This document shows, one piece after another, positions 32,849 through 41,465 of a stretch of DNA of 64,000 nucleotides. Below the pieces are notes generated by a model that was not told the DNA's origin, did not search any database, and worked only from the letters and a program-made list of their open reading frames with translations. Positions within the stretch are counted from its first letter, which is position 1; each line of letters begins with the position of its first letter. Made by a program: the position numbers and the translations under genes. The DNA is from UBA2256 sp964531105 (GTDB lineage: Bacteria; Spirochaetota; Spirochaetia; Treponematales; Rectinemataceae). The stretch covers positions 1-64,000 of the forward strand of contig CAZHFN010000007.1 of assembly GCA_964531105.1 (NCBI GenBank), written 5' to 3'.

Positions 32849-33931
32849 ATGCCACAGTACAAAAACCTGGTATTCAAGGGCGGCGGTGTAAGAGGCGCGG
32901 CATACTTGGGCGCCATCAAGTATCTTTATGAAAACGGTCTCATGCGGCCTGTGCAGCGGGTGGCGGGCACTTCGGCAGGGGCGATAACTGCGGCTATCCT
33001 TTCCCTCAACTTTGAAAGCTACGCCGAACTCAAGAACGTGGGCGAAAGCCTGGAATATCGCAAGGTGCCCGCCGAAGGCGATTTGAAGGATGAGGACAAG
33101 GGGTTTTTCGGGAATAGTCTTATCGGCCAAGGTCTCCAATCCCATGGACTCTTCAAAAATCTCCAATGCTCCGTCCGACTTGTGCAAGAAAAGGGTTGGT
33201 ATTCCAGCGATTACCTCTACCAGTGGCTGAGAACAGCCATAGCCAGGCGCTTTTCCCAAGCTAAGGAATTTTACACCTTCAGGGATTTCAGAACGCCGAG
33301 CCTGCATAAGGACGGTAAAGCCTTTCTGGATCTCTATATCACCGGAACCGATATTTCCAATAGAAGAAGCAGGGTGTTTTCGTTCGAAACCACCCCCGAT
33401 ATGGAAGTGGCGCTTGCGGTGCGGATATCCATGTCCATTCCCCTCTTTTTCGAGGCCATCAGCTTCCAGTATCCCGGCACGGAAGATAGTCAAGTCTTCG
33501 CCGATGGCGGACTCTTGTGGAATTATCCCATAGAGCTCTTCGACGATTCCCGTTTTGGTAGGAGAAAGTCGGGGGAAGAGAATCCGGAAACCCTGGGATT
33601 TTTCCTCTACAGCTCGAAGCAGGCGCAGAAGTATAAGGAAGTAAGGGGTCTAGTGGATTATGTTGGAGCTCTGTTCGAAACCCTGACCATGGTACAGGAC
33701 CAGCTTGTGCCCTATAGAGAGAAGAGTAAGGGCAGAACGGTGTTCATCGATGACCTGGGAGTTCCAATGACACAGTTCGATATCGAAACTGGCGATGCTA
33801 CCTATGCCAAACTTTTTGAATCGGGTTACCGGGCTACTGCGGGTTTTTTTTCCAACAAGACCAATTGGGATATTTTCATGCACAGGCTGCAGTCCAGACT
33901 TAAGAGAGGCTTGCGCCCGCGACTGCGATGA
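32849..33931 (+). CDS. Patatin-like phospholipase
   Basis: About 360 residues. The patatin hallmarks are the oxyanion loop FKGGGVRGAAYLGA, the nucleophile serine in AGTSAGAI (GxSxG) and the catalytic Asp in FADGGLLWNYPIEL. It should act as a serine/aspartate lipid acyl hydrolase. No signal peptide is evident. I start at ATG 32849, just before the conserved YKNLVFKGGG, with GGGGGAG upstream. ATG 32789 behind GGGAG is possible and would add 20 residues. A start at 32705 would overlap the divergent gene. Confidence 0.88.
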   Translation: MPQYKNLVFKGGGVRGAAYLGAIKYLYENGLMRPVQRVAGTSAGAITAAILSLNFESYAELKNVGESLEYRKVPAEGDLKDEDKGFFGNSLIGQGLQSHGLFKNLQCSVRLVQEKGWYSSDYLYQWLRTAIARRFSQAKEFYTFRDFRTPSLHKDGKAFLDLYITGTDISNRRSRVFSFETTPDMEVALAVRISMSIPLFFEAISFQYPGTEDSQVFADGGLLWNYPIELFDDSRFGRRKSGEENPETLGFFLYSSKQAQKYKEVRGLVDYVGALFETLTMVQDQLVPYREKSKGRTVFIDDLGVPMTQFDIETGDATYAKLFESGYRATAGFFSNKTNWDIFMHRLQSRLKRGLRPRLR

Positions 33932-33946
33932 TAGGGGCGCAACTCC

Positions 33947-33975
33947 TTGAGAAAATTCAATATTTATGCAATACT
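33947..33975 (+). promoter_or_regulatory. Putative argR promoter
   Basis: TTGAGA (33947-33952), a 17-base spacer and AATACT (33970-33975). The AT-rich spacer (AATTCAATATTTATGCAA) loosely resembles an ARG box, which would allow autoregulation, but the match is not strong. Confidence 0.5.
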
Positions 33976-34013
33976 GTTTTCAGGCTCGGAAGGTTAATGG
34001 AGACATTTAAATT

Positions 34014-34490
34014 ATGAAAGAAAGACTGGAACGCCTCAAGGTTGTAAAATCGCTCATTAAGACGCATCGCATAGATTCTCAGGATTCGCTGCTTCAATTC
34101 CTCGCCGAGTCAGGGTATTCGGTCACCCAAGCTACCCTGTCCAGGGACCTCAAATATCTCAAGGTGGGCAAGGTGGCCGATGGACACAGCGGCTACTACT
34201 ACACCATGCCTTCCGAAGAAGAACGTAAAGAATCGGAAAAGCATTCCATCCAGGATTTTTTGAGGGGCTATGTCTCGGTGGATTGGAACGACAGCCTCGT
34301 AGTGGTGAGGACATTCTCCGGCCATTCAGACTCCATGGCCTTGGCCATCGACAACATGGGCATGGAGGATGTTCTGGGGACTATCTCCGGAAGGGACAAT
34401 GTTGTGTTTGTCGCCCTGAAGCGGGGATCCAAGGGCGAGGATTTTATCGCAGCGCTCAAGACCAAGATTCCCGATTTCGATCCAGAATGA
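34014..34490 (+). CDS. argR: Arginine repressor ArgR
   Basis: 158 residues, normal length. The N-terminal winged helix has the diagnostic SVTQATLSRDLKYL. The C-terminal oligomerisation and arginine-binding domain has VRTFSGHSDSMALAIDN and LGTISGRDNVVFVALK; most relatives have GTIAGDDT, so one acidic residue of the arginine site is changed. It represses or activates arginine genes in the cytoplasm as a hexamer. No arginine biosynthesis gene is adjacent. Its single-gene unit has its own promoter. Confidence 0.93.
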   Translation: MKERLERLKVVKSLIKTHRIDSQDSLLQFLAESGYSVTQATLSRDLKYLKVGKVADGHSGYYYTMPSEEERKESEKHSIQDFLRGYVSVDWNDSLVVVRTFSGHSDSMALAIDNMGMEDVLGTISGRDNVVFVALKRGSKGEDFIAALKTKIPDFDPE

Positions 34491-34493
34491 ATC

Positions 34494-34512
34494 AGGCTCT
34501 TTAAGCCTTTTA
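34494..34512 (+). terminator. Weak terminator after argR
   Basis: AGGCT, loop CTTTA, AGCCT followed by TTTTAATTTTT. The stem is only 5 bp, but the T-rich tail and position fit. Confidence 0.45.
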
Positions 34513-34521
34513 ATTTTTCCC

Positions 34522-34737
34522 TTATTGCCCTTTTTGCAGTCTCGACATCATGGCGCCATGCTCTTCGGCCAGGTGCTCCAGCAGGTCGCCTACCTTCCAC
34601 TCCACATTAATCGGGGTAGTCATGGCGAAGGCCGGGGATGGTCCTGAAAGCTTGAGCGCCTTGGCCGCCCTCATCAGCGCTAGGGCTTCTTCATTGGAAA
34701 AACCGTGCAGTACAACTGCCTTGAATGTCTGGTCCAT
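34522..34737 (-). CDS. DUF3783-type small protein
   Basis: 71 residues. The pattern VVLHGFSNEEALALMRAAKAL, then AFAMTTPINVEWKVGDLLEHLAEEH, fits the small DUF3783 family: a short alpha/beta protein that ends with a conserved helix and E-H pair. Function unknown. It is antisense-oriented between argR and clpB. It lacks a Shine-Dalgarno, and TAAACT lies 6 bases upstream of the ATG, so it may be leaderless. Confidence 0.65.
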   Translation of the reverse strand: MDQTFKAVVLHGFSNEEALALMRAAKALKLSGPSPAFAMTTPINVEWKVGDLLEHLAEEHGAMMSRLQKGQ

Positions 34738-34831
34738 CGTAAAAGTTTAGCAGAGGATTTCGGGCGAGGATAGCCACATTGGCGCTGGCTTAAAAGACCA
34801 GGTTGTGGGGTATTCGAAGCATAGCCCTTGC

Positions 34832-34860
34832 TTGCCCTCCGCTTTCATAGTTCGTATCTT
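34832..34860 (+). promoter_or_regulatory. Putative clpB promoter
   Basis: TTGCCC (34832-34837), 17-base spacer, TATCTT (34855-34860), then AAGGA before the ATG. No CIRCE-type inverted repeat is present, so HrcA control is not indicated. Confidence 0.55.
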
Positions 34861-34877
34861 TTAATCAAGGAAATCCT

Positions 34878-37469
34878 ATGAACTACGAAAAATTCACCTT
34901 AAAGGCCCAGGAGGCCCTCAGGGCGGCTTCCGCCCACGCGCAAAGAAGGGACAACCCCAATGTGGAGAACGAGCATCTCATGCTCGCCCTCCTCGATCAG
35001 GAAGAGGGGGTGGTACCTGCTCTATTGGATAGGATCGGTGTCGACAAAGCCGCACTCATTCAGTCTGTGGAGTCCTTGGTGGCAAAACTGCCTAAAACCT
35101 ATGGCGCGGCCGCCCAGACATATCTTTCCGCACAGGCAACCAAGGCCTTGGCCAAGGCGGAGGCTGAGGCTGCCGCGCTCAAGGACGATTTTGTAGCCTC
35201 CGAGCATCTCCTTTTGGGCATACTGGCCGTAGAGGGCGCCGCTTCGGCCCTCCTCAAGTCCCAGGGCATAAGCAAGGACAGAATTCTCTCTGCTTTAGTG
35301 TCGGTACGCGGCTCCAGAAGGGCCAGCGACCAGGATGCGGAGGAGAAGTACAGAGTACTGGAACGCTACACCAGGGACCTCACAGCCTTGGCCAGGGCCG
35401 ATAAGCTGGATCCGGTCATCGGCAGGGACGAGGAAATCCGACGCGTAATGCAGGTCCTGTCCAGGCGAACCAAGAACAATCCAGTGATAATAGGAGAGCC
35501 GGGGGTAGGCAAGACAGCCATCGTGGAAGGCTTGGCCAAGCGTATTGTCGCAGGCGATGTGCCCGAAAGCCTCAGGCAGAGAAAGCTGCTCGCCCTGGAT
35601 TTGGGTTCTCTCCTGGCTGGAGCCAAATTCCGAGGGGAATTTGAAGAAAGGCTCAAGGCGGTTGTAGAGGAAATACAGAAATCCGACGGGGCCATAATAC
35701 TTTTCATAGACGAACTCCATACCTTGGTGGGCGCCGGGGCGGCCGAGGGGGCTATGGATGCCTCCAATCTCCTCAAGCCGGCCTTGGCCAGGGGGGAACT
35801 GAGGGCCATTGGCGCCACCACCCTGGACGAGTACAGAAAGCATATAGAAAAGGACGCAGCCCTGGAACGACGCTTTCAGCCCGTATACTGCGCCGCCCCC
35901 AGCGTGGAATCCACAATAGCTATCTTGAGGGGTTTGAAGGATCGCTACGAAGTCCATCATGGAGTGAGAATTAGGGACGATGCCTTGATAGCCGCAGCCA
36001 GCCTGTCGGACCGCTATATAACCAGCCGCTTCCTGCCCGACAAGGCCATAGATCTGGTGGACGAGGCGGCCAGCCGGCTAAAAATGGAGATAGAAAGCCA
36101 GCCCACAGACCTGGATGTAATTGAGCGCAAGCTCATTCAGCTGACCATGGAAATCCAGGCCCTCAGAAAGGAAAGCGACGAGTCCAGCCTGGAGCGCCTG
36201 AGCAGATTGGAAGAAGAAGCAGCCGAGCTGAAGGATCGACGGGATGCCATGAGGCTACGCTGGGACGCGGAGAAGAAAAAAATCGAAGCAATCAGGGCTC
36301 TCAAGCAGCAGGTGGAGGATTACAAGCTCGAGTCTGAGCGCCACTTGCGGGAAGGCAACCTTGCGGCAGCCTCGGAGATAAAATACGGGAAGCTTCTGGA
36401 AGCCCAGAAGCACCTGGATGGACTGTCGGCGGAGATGAAGGCCGGAAAAGATGAGACTAAGCTCCTGCGGGAGGAGGTGTCCGAGGAGGATATCGCCAGG
36501 GTGGTTTCGGCATGGACCGGCATTCCTGTGTCCAAGATGCTCTCCAGCGAATCCAAGAAATACGTAGACCTGGAATCCCAGCTGGCCCGGAGAGTAATAG
36601 GCCAGGACAGAGCGCTCGGCGCTGTCGCCAATGCCATACGGCGCAATAGGGCAGGCCTTTCAGATCCTCGCAGGCCCTTGGGTTCTTTTCTCTTCCTCGG
36701 ACCTACAGGGGTGGGCAAGACGGAGCTGGCCAAGGCACTGGCGGAGTTTCTTTTCAACGACGAAAAGTCCCTAACCCGCATAGATATGAGCGAGTACATG
36801 GAAAAACATGCCGTTTCCAGGCTCATAGGAGCTCCTCCCGGTTATGTGGGCTACGAGGAGGGAGGCCAGCTCACCGAGGCGGTGCGCAGAAGACCTTACT
36901 CGGTTATTCTCTTCGATGAAGTTGAAAAAGCCCATCCGGAAGTCTTCAATGTCCTTCTTCAGACTCTGGACGATGGGCGCCTTACCGATGGACAGGGCAG
37001 GGTAGTGGACTTCAGGAATGCGATTATCATAATGACCAGCAATATAGGGTCTGAGCTTATTCTCGAGGCAGAGAGCATGGAGGCTGTCCGCAAGGACATC
37101 GACAGCCTGCTCAAGCTGCATTTCAAGCCGGAGTTTTTAAACCGCATCGACGAGACAGTGCTCTTCGAGCGGCTATCCGAAAGCATGATAGGCGCTATTG
37201 CGGAGTTGCGGCTCAAGGAGCTGGCCTCGAGGCTCCAGGAGAGGGAAGTGGAGATCGAAGTGCTTCCCGAGGCCAAGGCATTCATAGCCTCCGAGGGTTA
37301 TGACAGGAGGTTTGGGGCAAGGCCGCTCAAGCGGGCGATACAAGCCCTCCTGGAGAATCCTCTCTCCAAGTACATTCTCTCAGGAGAACTGGGCGAGGGC
37401 GATACGGTGCGGATAGGCAAGGAAGGCGAAGGGCTTGTCTTCGCGATAGAACGCAATGTCGAACCCTGA
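34878..37469 (+). CDS. clpB: ATP-dependent disaggregase ClpB
   Basis: 863 residues. N-terminal Clp_N repeats (NPNVENEHLMLALLDQEEG, SEHLLLGIL), AAA-1 with GEPGVGKTAIVEGLA and FIDELHTLVGAGAAEG, the coiled-coil middle domain (about residues 400-530), and AAA-2 with GPTGVGKTELAKAL and the conserved GAPPGYVGYEEGG pore loop. The long middle domain marks it as ClpB, not ClpA or ClpC. With DnaK it rescues aggregated proteins. tatD starts 14 bases before its end. Confidence 0.97.
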   Translation: MNYEKFTLKAQEALRAASAHAQRRDNPNVENEHLMLALLDQEEGVVPALLDRIGVDKAALIQSVESLVAKLPKTYGAAAQTYLSAQATKALAKAEAEAAALKDDFVASEHLLLGILAVEGAASALLKSQGISKDRILSALVSVRGSRRASDQDAEEKYRVLERYTRDLTALARADKLDPVIGRDEEIRRVMQVLSRRTKNNPVIIGEPGVGKTAIVEGLAKRIVAGDVPESLRQRKLLALDLGSLLAGAKFRGEFEERLKAVVEEIQKSDGAIILFIDELHTLVGAGAAEGAMDASNLLKPALARGELRAIGATTLDEYRKHIEKDAALERRFQPVYCAAPSVESTIAILRGLKDRYEVHHGVRIRDDALIAAASLSDRYITSRFLPDKAIDLVDEAASRLKMEIESQPTDLDVIERKLIQLTMEIQALRKESDESSLERLSRLEEEAAELKDRRDAMRLRWDAEKKKIEAIRALKQQVEDYKLESERHLREGNLAAASEIKYGKLLEAQKHLDGLSAEMKAGKDETKLLREEVSEEDIARVVSAWTGIPVSKMLSSESKKYVDLESQLARRVIGQDRALGAVANAIRRNRAGLSDPRRPLGSFLFLGPTGVGKTELAKALAEFLFNDEKSLTRIDMSEYMEKHAVSRLIGAPPGYVGYEEGGQLTEAVRRRPYSVILFDEVEKAHPEVFNVLLQTLDDGRLTDGQGRVVDFRNAIIIMTSNIGSELILEAESMEAVRKDIDSLLKLHFKPEFLNRIDETVLFERLSESMIGAIAELRLKELASRLQEREVEIEVLPEAKAFIASEGYDRRFGARPLKRAIQALLENPLSKYILSGELGEGDTVRIGKEGEGLVFAIERNVEP

Positions 37470-38304
37470 AATTCCTGGGTTTTTAAAACCTGTAACCGAT
37501 ACCCATGCCCATTTAGATCATGTTGGTCAACGCCTGGGCATACCGAGCCTTGAAGGCGTATTGAAAGTCTATCAGGACAGCTGGGATGCCCCGGGGGAAG
37601 GGGAGCCGGGCGGGAAGACAAGGGCTTTTATTGTCGATATCGGCACAAGGCCAGGCGATTTATCTGCGAGGCTGGAGCGCTTTGGAGCCTATCCTTTTCT
37701 ACGCTTCAGCGCCGGCCTATGGCCGGGTAATGACTCCTTCGCTGATCCACACAGCGCACTCGCACTCCTTAAGGAGGATATTGCCAGGACTGAATGCTGC
37801 GCCTTGGGAGAATGCGGCCTGGACTATTATCATATGGAAGCCGAAAGGGGAAAGCAGATTTCTCTCTTTGAAGCCCAGGCAGCCCTGGCGGAAAATCACG
37901 GACTTCCCCTTATCGTCCATTCGCGCCAAGCCTTCGAGGATACTTTTGGGGTAGTCTCGGCCCTGGCAGGCAGAATCCCCGTCATAATTCATTGTTTCAG
38001 CTACGGGCCTGGCGAGGCGGAGGCTTTTTTGGCGGCAGGCTGTCTTCTGTCCTTTGCAGGCAATCTCAGCTATAAGGGCGGATTACCGCTGCTGGAATCC
38101 CTGGCGCTCGCCGGAGCGGAGAGCATTCTCCTGGAGACCGATGCCCCCTACATGAATCCCATGCCGAGGAGAGGCAAGGCTTCCACGCCCCTGGACATAG
38201 AAAGAACCCTCCATGTGGCCGCGAGAGTTCTGGGTCTGGATGCGGCAGTGCTGGAGGAGAAACTGCAAAGAAAAGCCGAGGCTATTTTTTCCCCTGAGAG
38301 ATGA
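37456..38304 (+). CDS. TatD-family metal-dependent hydrolase/DNase
   Basis: 282 residues. The metal-site motifs are DTHAHLD, GECGLDYY, LIVHSRQAFEDT, HCFS and ETDAPYMNP. This fits the TatD family of Mg-dependent 3'-5' exonucleases or deoxyribonucleases. A loop after residue 40 (DSWDAPGEGEPGGKT) is longer than usual. It overlaps the end of clpB and has no strong ribosome site, so it depends on coupled translation. Its 3' end overlaps the convergent lipoprotein gene by 23 bases. Confidence 0.92.
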   Translation: MSNPEIPGFLKPVTDTHAHLDHVGQRLGIPSLEGVLKVYQDSWDAPGEGEPGGKTRAFIVDIGTRPGDLSARLERFGAYPFLRFSAGLWPGNDSFADPHSALALLKEDIARTECCALGECGLDYYHMEAERGKQISLFEAQAALAENHGLPLIVHSRQAFEDTFGVVSALAGRIPVIIHCFSYGPGEAEAFLAAGCLLSFAGNLSYKGGLPLLESLALAGAESILLETDAPYMNPMPRRGKASTPLDIERTLHVAARVLGLDAAVLEEKLQRKAEAIFSPER

Positions 38305-39415
38305 TGCGCAGGGGTACTAGGCTGAGCCCCATCTCGTCCTTGTCCGATTCTTGATCTGCGCCAGCCCTGGCCTTTGAAAGGCTGCGGGCGGCCTCAAGAC
38401 CTGCGCGTGCAAGCCTAGCTTCGTCGGCTTCTATACGCCAGGCAAAGAGCCGAGAATCGGCCCGCCCCTTGCCCCAAGAGCCACAGTCGGCGAAGTATGC
38501 TAGCGAATCACCTCGCCCGTCCTTTATGGATAGCGTGGCGTTTTTCACGGCCTCTTCAACGCCGAAGAGATTATCGGTGGCAAAGAATACCACGGTCGGC
38601 CCTGATGTTTCTGTTCCTTTATGGTTTGCAAGTGTCTGTTTGAAGGCTCCCGTCCTGTCAGCCGCAGTGCTGTAGGGATTTGCTATTTCCAGTTTCAGCC
38701 TGTCCTCTCCGGCTATTTTTTTAAAGGATTCCGCGAAGGCATCCAGAGCCTCGCGCCCTCTGAGCATATTAGCTTCAAAGATTACCAAACAGTAGCTGCT
38801 GACTTGTGTCGAGGATGAGACTTTGGAGGAAGGCGCCGAGCGCTGCACTAGTCGGGCAGCCTTTTCTCCCAGTTCGGAGTACGCGGCAGGATAATCGTAT
38901 TCCAGGCTCCAGGCTATCGGGCTGGAAAAGCCCAAGGATGCGGCGAAGGGAACTACAAGCTTAGGAAGGCTTTGTGGGCTTTTTTGTGCCTTTAGCAGTT
39001 GGACTGCTGCCAGGGGGCTTGCGATGAGGACCTTGGGCTGAGGCTTTCCGCTCTCCCCTCCACGGGCGAGGTTAAGGGCGCTATCTTCCAGGCTGCTTAA
39101 ATTGGGGAAACTAGGCACTGTCTTGCGGCTTTGAGCTGAACTGTCCTTAGGGGAGCCTGGGTTGGAAATCTGAACAAGGCCGGGATTGGTGGCCAATGCG
39201 GCAGAGGCATTGGGCAAGAGCCCGGCGAAGGCTTCGTCGATAAAGGCGGAGATAGACGGTTCGGAGGCTTCCGAGTCGCAGGAGCTTAAGGAAAGGAAAA
39301 TTGCCCCGAGCCCCAGAATGAGGGCGAGGGAGAGTCCAAGACTGAGTCCCCTGCCAGACCTAGGCGGAAGGCTATGCGAGATGCTTTTAGGCGAATTATT
39401 GCTGTGCAGGGCCAT
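38282..39415 (-). CDS. Putative lipoprotein, possibly periplasmic-binding-protein-like
   Basis: 377 residues. A basic N-terminus and hydrophobic stretch end in a lipobox-like LSLSSC near residue 45, so it is probably a lipoprotein. The following about 80 residues are Ser/Pro/Ala-rich linker. The rest has alternating strands and helices (VLIASPLAAVQLL, VVFFATDNLFGVEEAV, LAYFADCGSWGKG) reminiscent of a type I periplasmic binding protein fold, including a DCGSWGKGRADS segment. No specific family recognised. AAGGAAG precedes the ATG closely. It stands alone, divergent from fba. Confidence 0.7.
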   Translation of the reverse strand: MALHSNNSPKSISHSLPPRSGRGLSLGLSLALILGLGAIFLSLSSCDSEASEPSISAFIDEAFAGLLPNASAALATNPGLVQISNPGSPKDSSAQSRKTVPSFPNLSSLEDSALNLARGGESGKPQPKVLIASPLAAVQLLKAQKSPQSLPKLVVPFAASLGFSSPIAWSLEYDYPAAYSELGEKAARLVQRSAPSSKVSSSTQVSSYCLVIFEANMLRGREALDAFAESFKKIAGEDRLKLEIANPYSTAADRTGAFKQTLANHKGTETSGPTVVFFATDNLFGVEEAVKNATLSIKDGRGDSLAYFADCGSWGKGRADSRLFAWRIEADEARLARAGLEAARSLSKARAGADQESDKDEMGLSLVPLRIISQGKK

Positions 39416-39445
39416 ACTTCCTTTTCCTTACACTGCCTGGCCTCC

Positions 39446-39474
39446 TTGACGGCCTGCGTGCCTGCTCATAAGAT
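39446..39474 (+). promoter_or_regulatory. fba promoter
   Basis: TTGACG (39446-39451), 17-base spacer, TAAGAT (39469-39474). It lies 41 bases before the start codon, which has its own GGAGG. Confidence 0.7.
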
Positions 39475-39515
39475 TAACAGGAAATTCATAATGAGAGAAG
39501 CTTTCCGGAGGAATC

Positions 39516-40514
39516 ATGACAAGTTACAAGGAATTGGGCCTTTCCAACACGGTAGATCTTTTTGCCAAGGCTGTGGCCGGCGGCTACGCCCTGCCAGCGT
39601 ATAATTTCAATAACATGGAACAGATGCAGGCCATAATCCAAGCCTGCGTGGAAACCAAGAGTCCGGTGATTCTCCAGGTTTCCTCAGGCGCGCGCAAGTA
39701 CGCCAACGCTACCCTCCTGCGCAACATGGCCAAGGGAGCCGTGGAGTATGCCAAGGAGCTTGGGTACCCCATCCCCATAGTCCTTCATCTGGATCATGGT
39801 GACAGCTTTGAGCTCTGTGTGGATTGCATCGAAAGCGGTTTTTCTTCGGTCATGATAGATGGTTCCCATCTGCCCTATGACGAGAATGTAGCCCTCACCA
39901 AGAAGGTCTGCGACTATGCCCATTCCCGCAAGGACTATGTTTCAGTGGAAGGCGAGTTGGGCGTTCTGGCCGGCGTAGAAGATGATGTTTCCGCCGAGCA
40001 CAGCCATTACACAAGGCCAGAGGAGGTGGAGGACTTTGTCAAGAAGACAGGCGTAGACTCCTTGGCCATCTCCATCGGCACAAGCCACGGCAGAACCAAG
40101 TTCAAGCCCGAGCAGTGTACACGCAACGCTGACGGAGTTCTCATTCCTCCTCCTCTGCGCTTCGATATACTCCAGGAGATTGAGCGCCGCATCCCCGGCT
40201 TCCCCATTGTCCTCCATGGATCTTCTTCCGTTCCAATGAATTACGTCCACATGATCGAGCAGTTCGGTGGAAGGCTCAAAGATTCGGTGGGAATCCCCGA
40301 AGACCAGCTCAGGAAGGCCGCCAGCAGCGCAGTGTGCAAAATCAACATCGATTCGGACGGCAGACTGGCTATGACAGCGCTTATCAGAAAAGTCCTGGCC
40401 GAAAAACCTGAGGAATTTGACCCACGAAAGTATTTGGGACCTGCCCGGGACGAATTGAAAAAATTGTATATGCATAAGAATCTGGAGGTCCTCGGATCGG
40501 CTGGTAAAGCATAG
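39516..40514 (+). CDS. fba: Class II fructose-bisphosphate aldolase
   Basis: 332 residues. The zinc and substrate motifs are present: PAYNFNNMEQMQAI, the first zinc His in VLHLDHGDSFE, VEGELGVLAGVED, IGTSHGRTKF, and LHGSSSVP. It cleaves fructose 1,6-bisphosphate to DHAP and G3P, the central step of glycolysis. The C-terminal portion (KINIDSDGRLAMT) is typical of the longer type. GGAGG precedes the ATG. A single-gene unit with its own promoter. Confidence 0.96.
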   Translation: MTSYKELGLSNTVDLFAKAVAGGYALPAYNFNNMEQMQAIIQACVETKSPVILQVSSGARKYANATLLRNMAKGAVEYAKELGYPIPIVLHLDHGDSFELCVDCIESGFSSVMIDGSHLPYDENVALTKKVCDYAHSRKDYVSVEGELGVLAGVEDDVSAEHSHYTRPEEVEDFVKKTGVDSLAISIGTSHGRTKFKPEQCTRNADGVLIPPPLRFDILQEIERRIPGFPIVLHGSSSVPMNYVHMIEQFGGRLKDSVGIPEDQLRKAASSAVCKINIDSDGRLAMTALIRKVLAEKPEEFDPRKYLGPARDELKKLYMHKNLEVLGSAGKA

Positions 40515-40541
40515 ACTTCCTTTGTAATTATATGGTAACAT
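40512..40541 (+). promoter_or_regulatory. Putative extended -10 promoter of infC-rpmI-rplT
   Basis: TAGACT (40512-40517), 18-base spacer, TAACAT (40536-40541) with TGG just before it. It overlaps the fba stop codon and predicts a leader of almost 100 bases before infC. Confidence 0.5.
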
Positions 40542-40599
40542 ACGCGCCGATTCGGAGAGCCCGATCAACCGCGGGCCCTTGCGGATCCTTAGAATTCGT

Positions 40600-40621
40600 A
40601 TTCCGACCCCCGTTACGGAAT
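40600..40621 (+). promoter_or_regulatory. Stem-loop in the infC leader
   Basis: ATTCCG (40600-40605) pairs with CGGAAT (40616-40621) around a 10-base loop, 13 bases before the infC Shine-Dalgarno. Leaders of infC-rpmI-rplT operons are often bound by L20 in other bacteria. A similar role here is inference. Confidence 0.35.
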
Positions 40622-40644
40622 CCGGGTTCCTTTTAGGAGGTCAG

Positions 40645-41217
40645 TTGGCAGACAAGGACTTGCGGATCAACGAGCAGATCCGCGTGCGCGAAGTAAGGCT
40701 TATCGATGATAAGGGAGAGCAGCGCGGAATCATTCCGACCCTGGAAGCGATCAGGATCGCCAGGGAGTTAGGACTGGATCTCGTGGAGGTCGCCCCACAG
40801 TCGGTACCCCCAGTGTGCAAACTGCTGAACTATGGCAAGTTCAAGTTCGAGCAGGAAAAAAAGATCAAGGACGCCAAGAAGCATACCAAGGCTACAGAGC
40901 TTAAGGAAATCCGTATGCAGCCCAAGATCGCCGGCCACGACTTAGACTTCAAGTCCGAGCATATCAGGTCTTTCCTGGAGCAGGGCAACAAGGTCAAGGT
41001 TACCATAAGGTTCCGGGGTCGAGAGCTGGCGCACACCGAGATAGGCGAGGAGATCCTCAAGAAGATACTTGTGAAGCTGGAAGGCTTTTACATTGTGGAA
41101 AGGCTGCCCCTTATGGAAGGCCGGTTTATGTCCATGGTGCTACAGCCCAAGGCTACGATTATTAAGAAGCCGGCAGTGTCGGGATCCCCGGTTCCCGAAC
41201 AAGCCGCCAATCCATGA
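40645..41217 (+). CDS. infC: Translation initiation factor IF-3
   Basis: 190 residues. The N-domain (LRINEQIRVREVRLIDDKGEQ, LDLVEVAP, PVCKLLNYGKFKFEQEKK) and C-domain (IRMQPKIAGHDLDFKSEHI, VTIRFRGRELAHTE) are both complete. It binds the 30S subunit and discriminates against non-AUG starts. Its own start is TTG at 40645, three bases after AGGAGGT. The longer in-frame ATG at 40579 has no ribosome site and lies in the leader. A non-AUG start is the classic basis of IF-3 autoregulation. Confidence 0.96.
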   Translation: MADKDLRINEQIRVREVRLIDDKGEQRGIIPTLEAIRIARELGLDLVEVAPQSVPPVCKLLNYGKFKFEQEKKIKDAKKHTKATELKEIRMQPKIAGHDLDFKSEHIRSFLEQGNKVKVTIRFRGRELAHTEIGEEILKKILVKLEGFYIVERLPLMEGRFMSMVLQPKATIIKKPAVSGSPVPEQAANP

Positions 41218-41240
41218 AACGACGAGAAGGACGGTAGATC

Positions 41241-41441
41241 ATGCCCAAGATGAAGACGAAGAAGGCCGCCAGCAAACGCTTTAGCCTCACCGCCAACGGC
41301 AAGGTAAAATATAAGAAAATGAACCTTCGCCATATACTCACCAAGAAAACAACCAAGCGCAAGAGAAATCTGAGAAAGGCAGGCTTCGTGGCCGCCGGCC
41401 CCGTGCACCAGATCAAGAAAAAGCTTCTGCCCAACGGCTAA
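41241..41441 (+). CDS. rpmI: 50S ribosomal protein L35
   Basis: 66 residues, highly basic, with PKMKTKKAASKRF at the start and the KKTTKRKRNLRKAG block, the standard L35 pattern and length. It sits between infC and rplT as in most bacteria, with 23 bases to infC and 24 to rplT. Confidence 0.97.
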   Translation: MPKMKTKKAASKRFSLTANGKVKYKKMNLRHILTKKTTKRKRNLRKAGFVAAGPVHQIKKKLLPNG

Positions 41442-41465
41442 ACTGGGCTTTATAGGAGAATAAGA

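Noticed and set aside
34800..34878. CIRCE (HrcA) element before clpB
   Set aside because: No TTAGCACTC/GAGTGCTAA-type inverted repeat is present in the upstream region.
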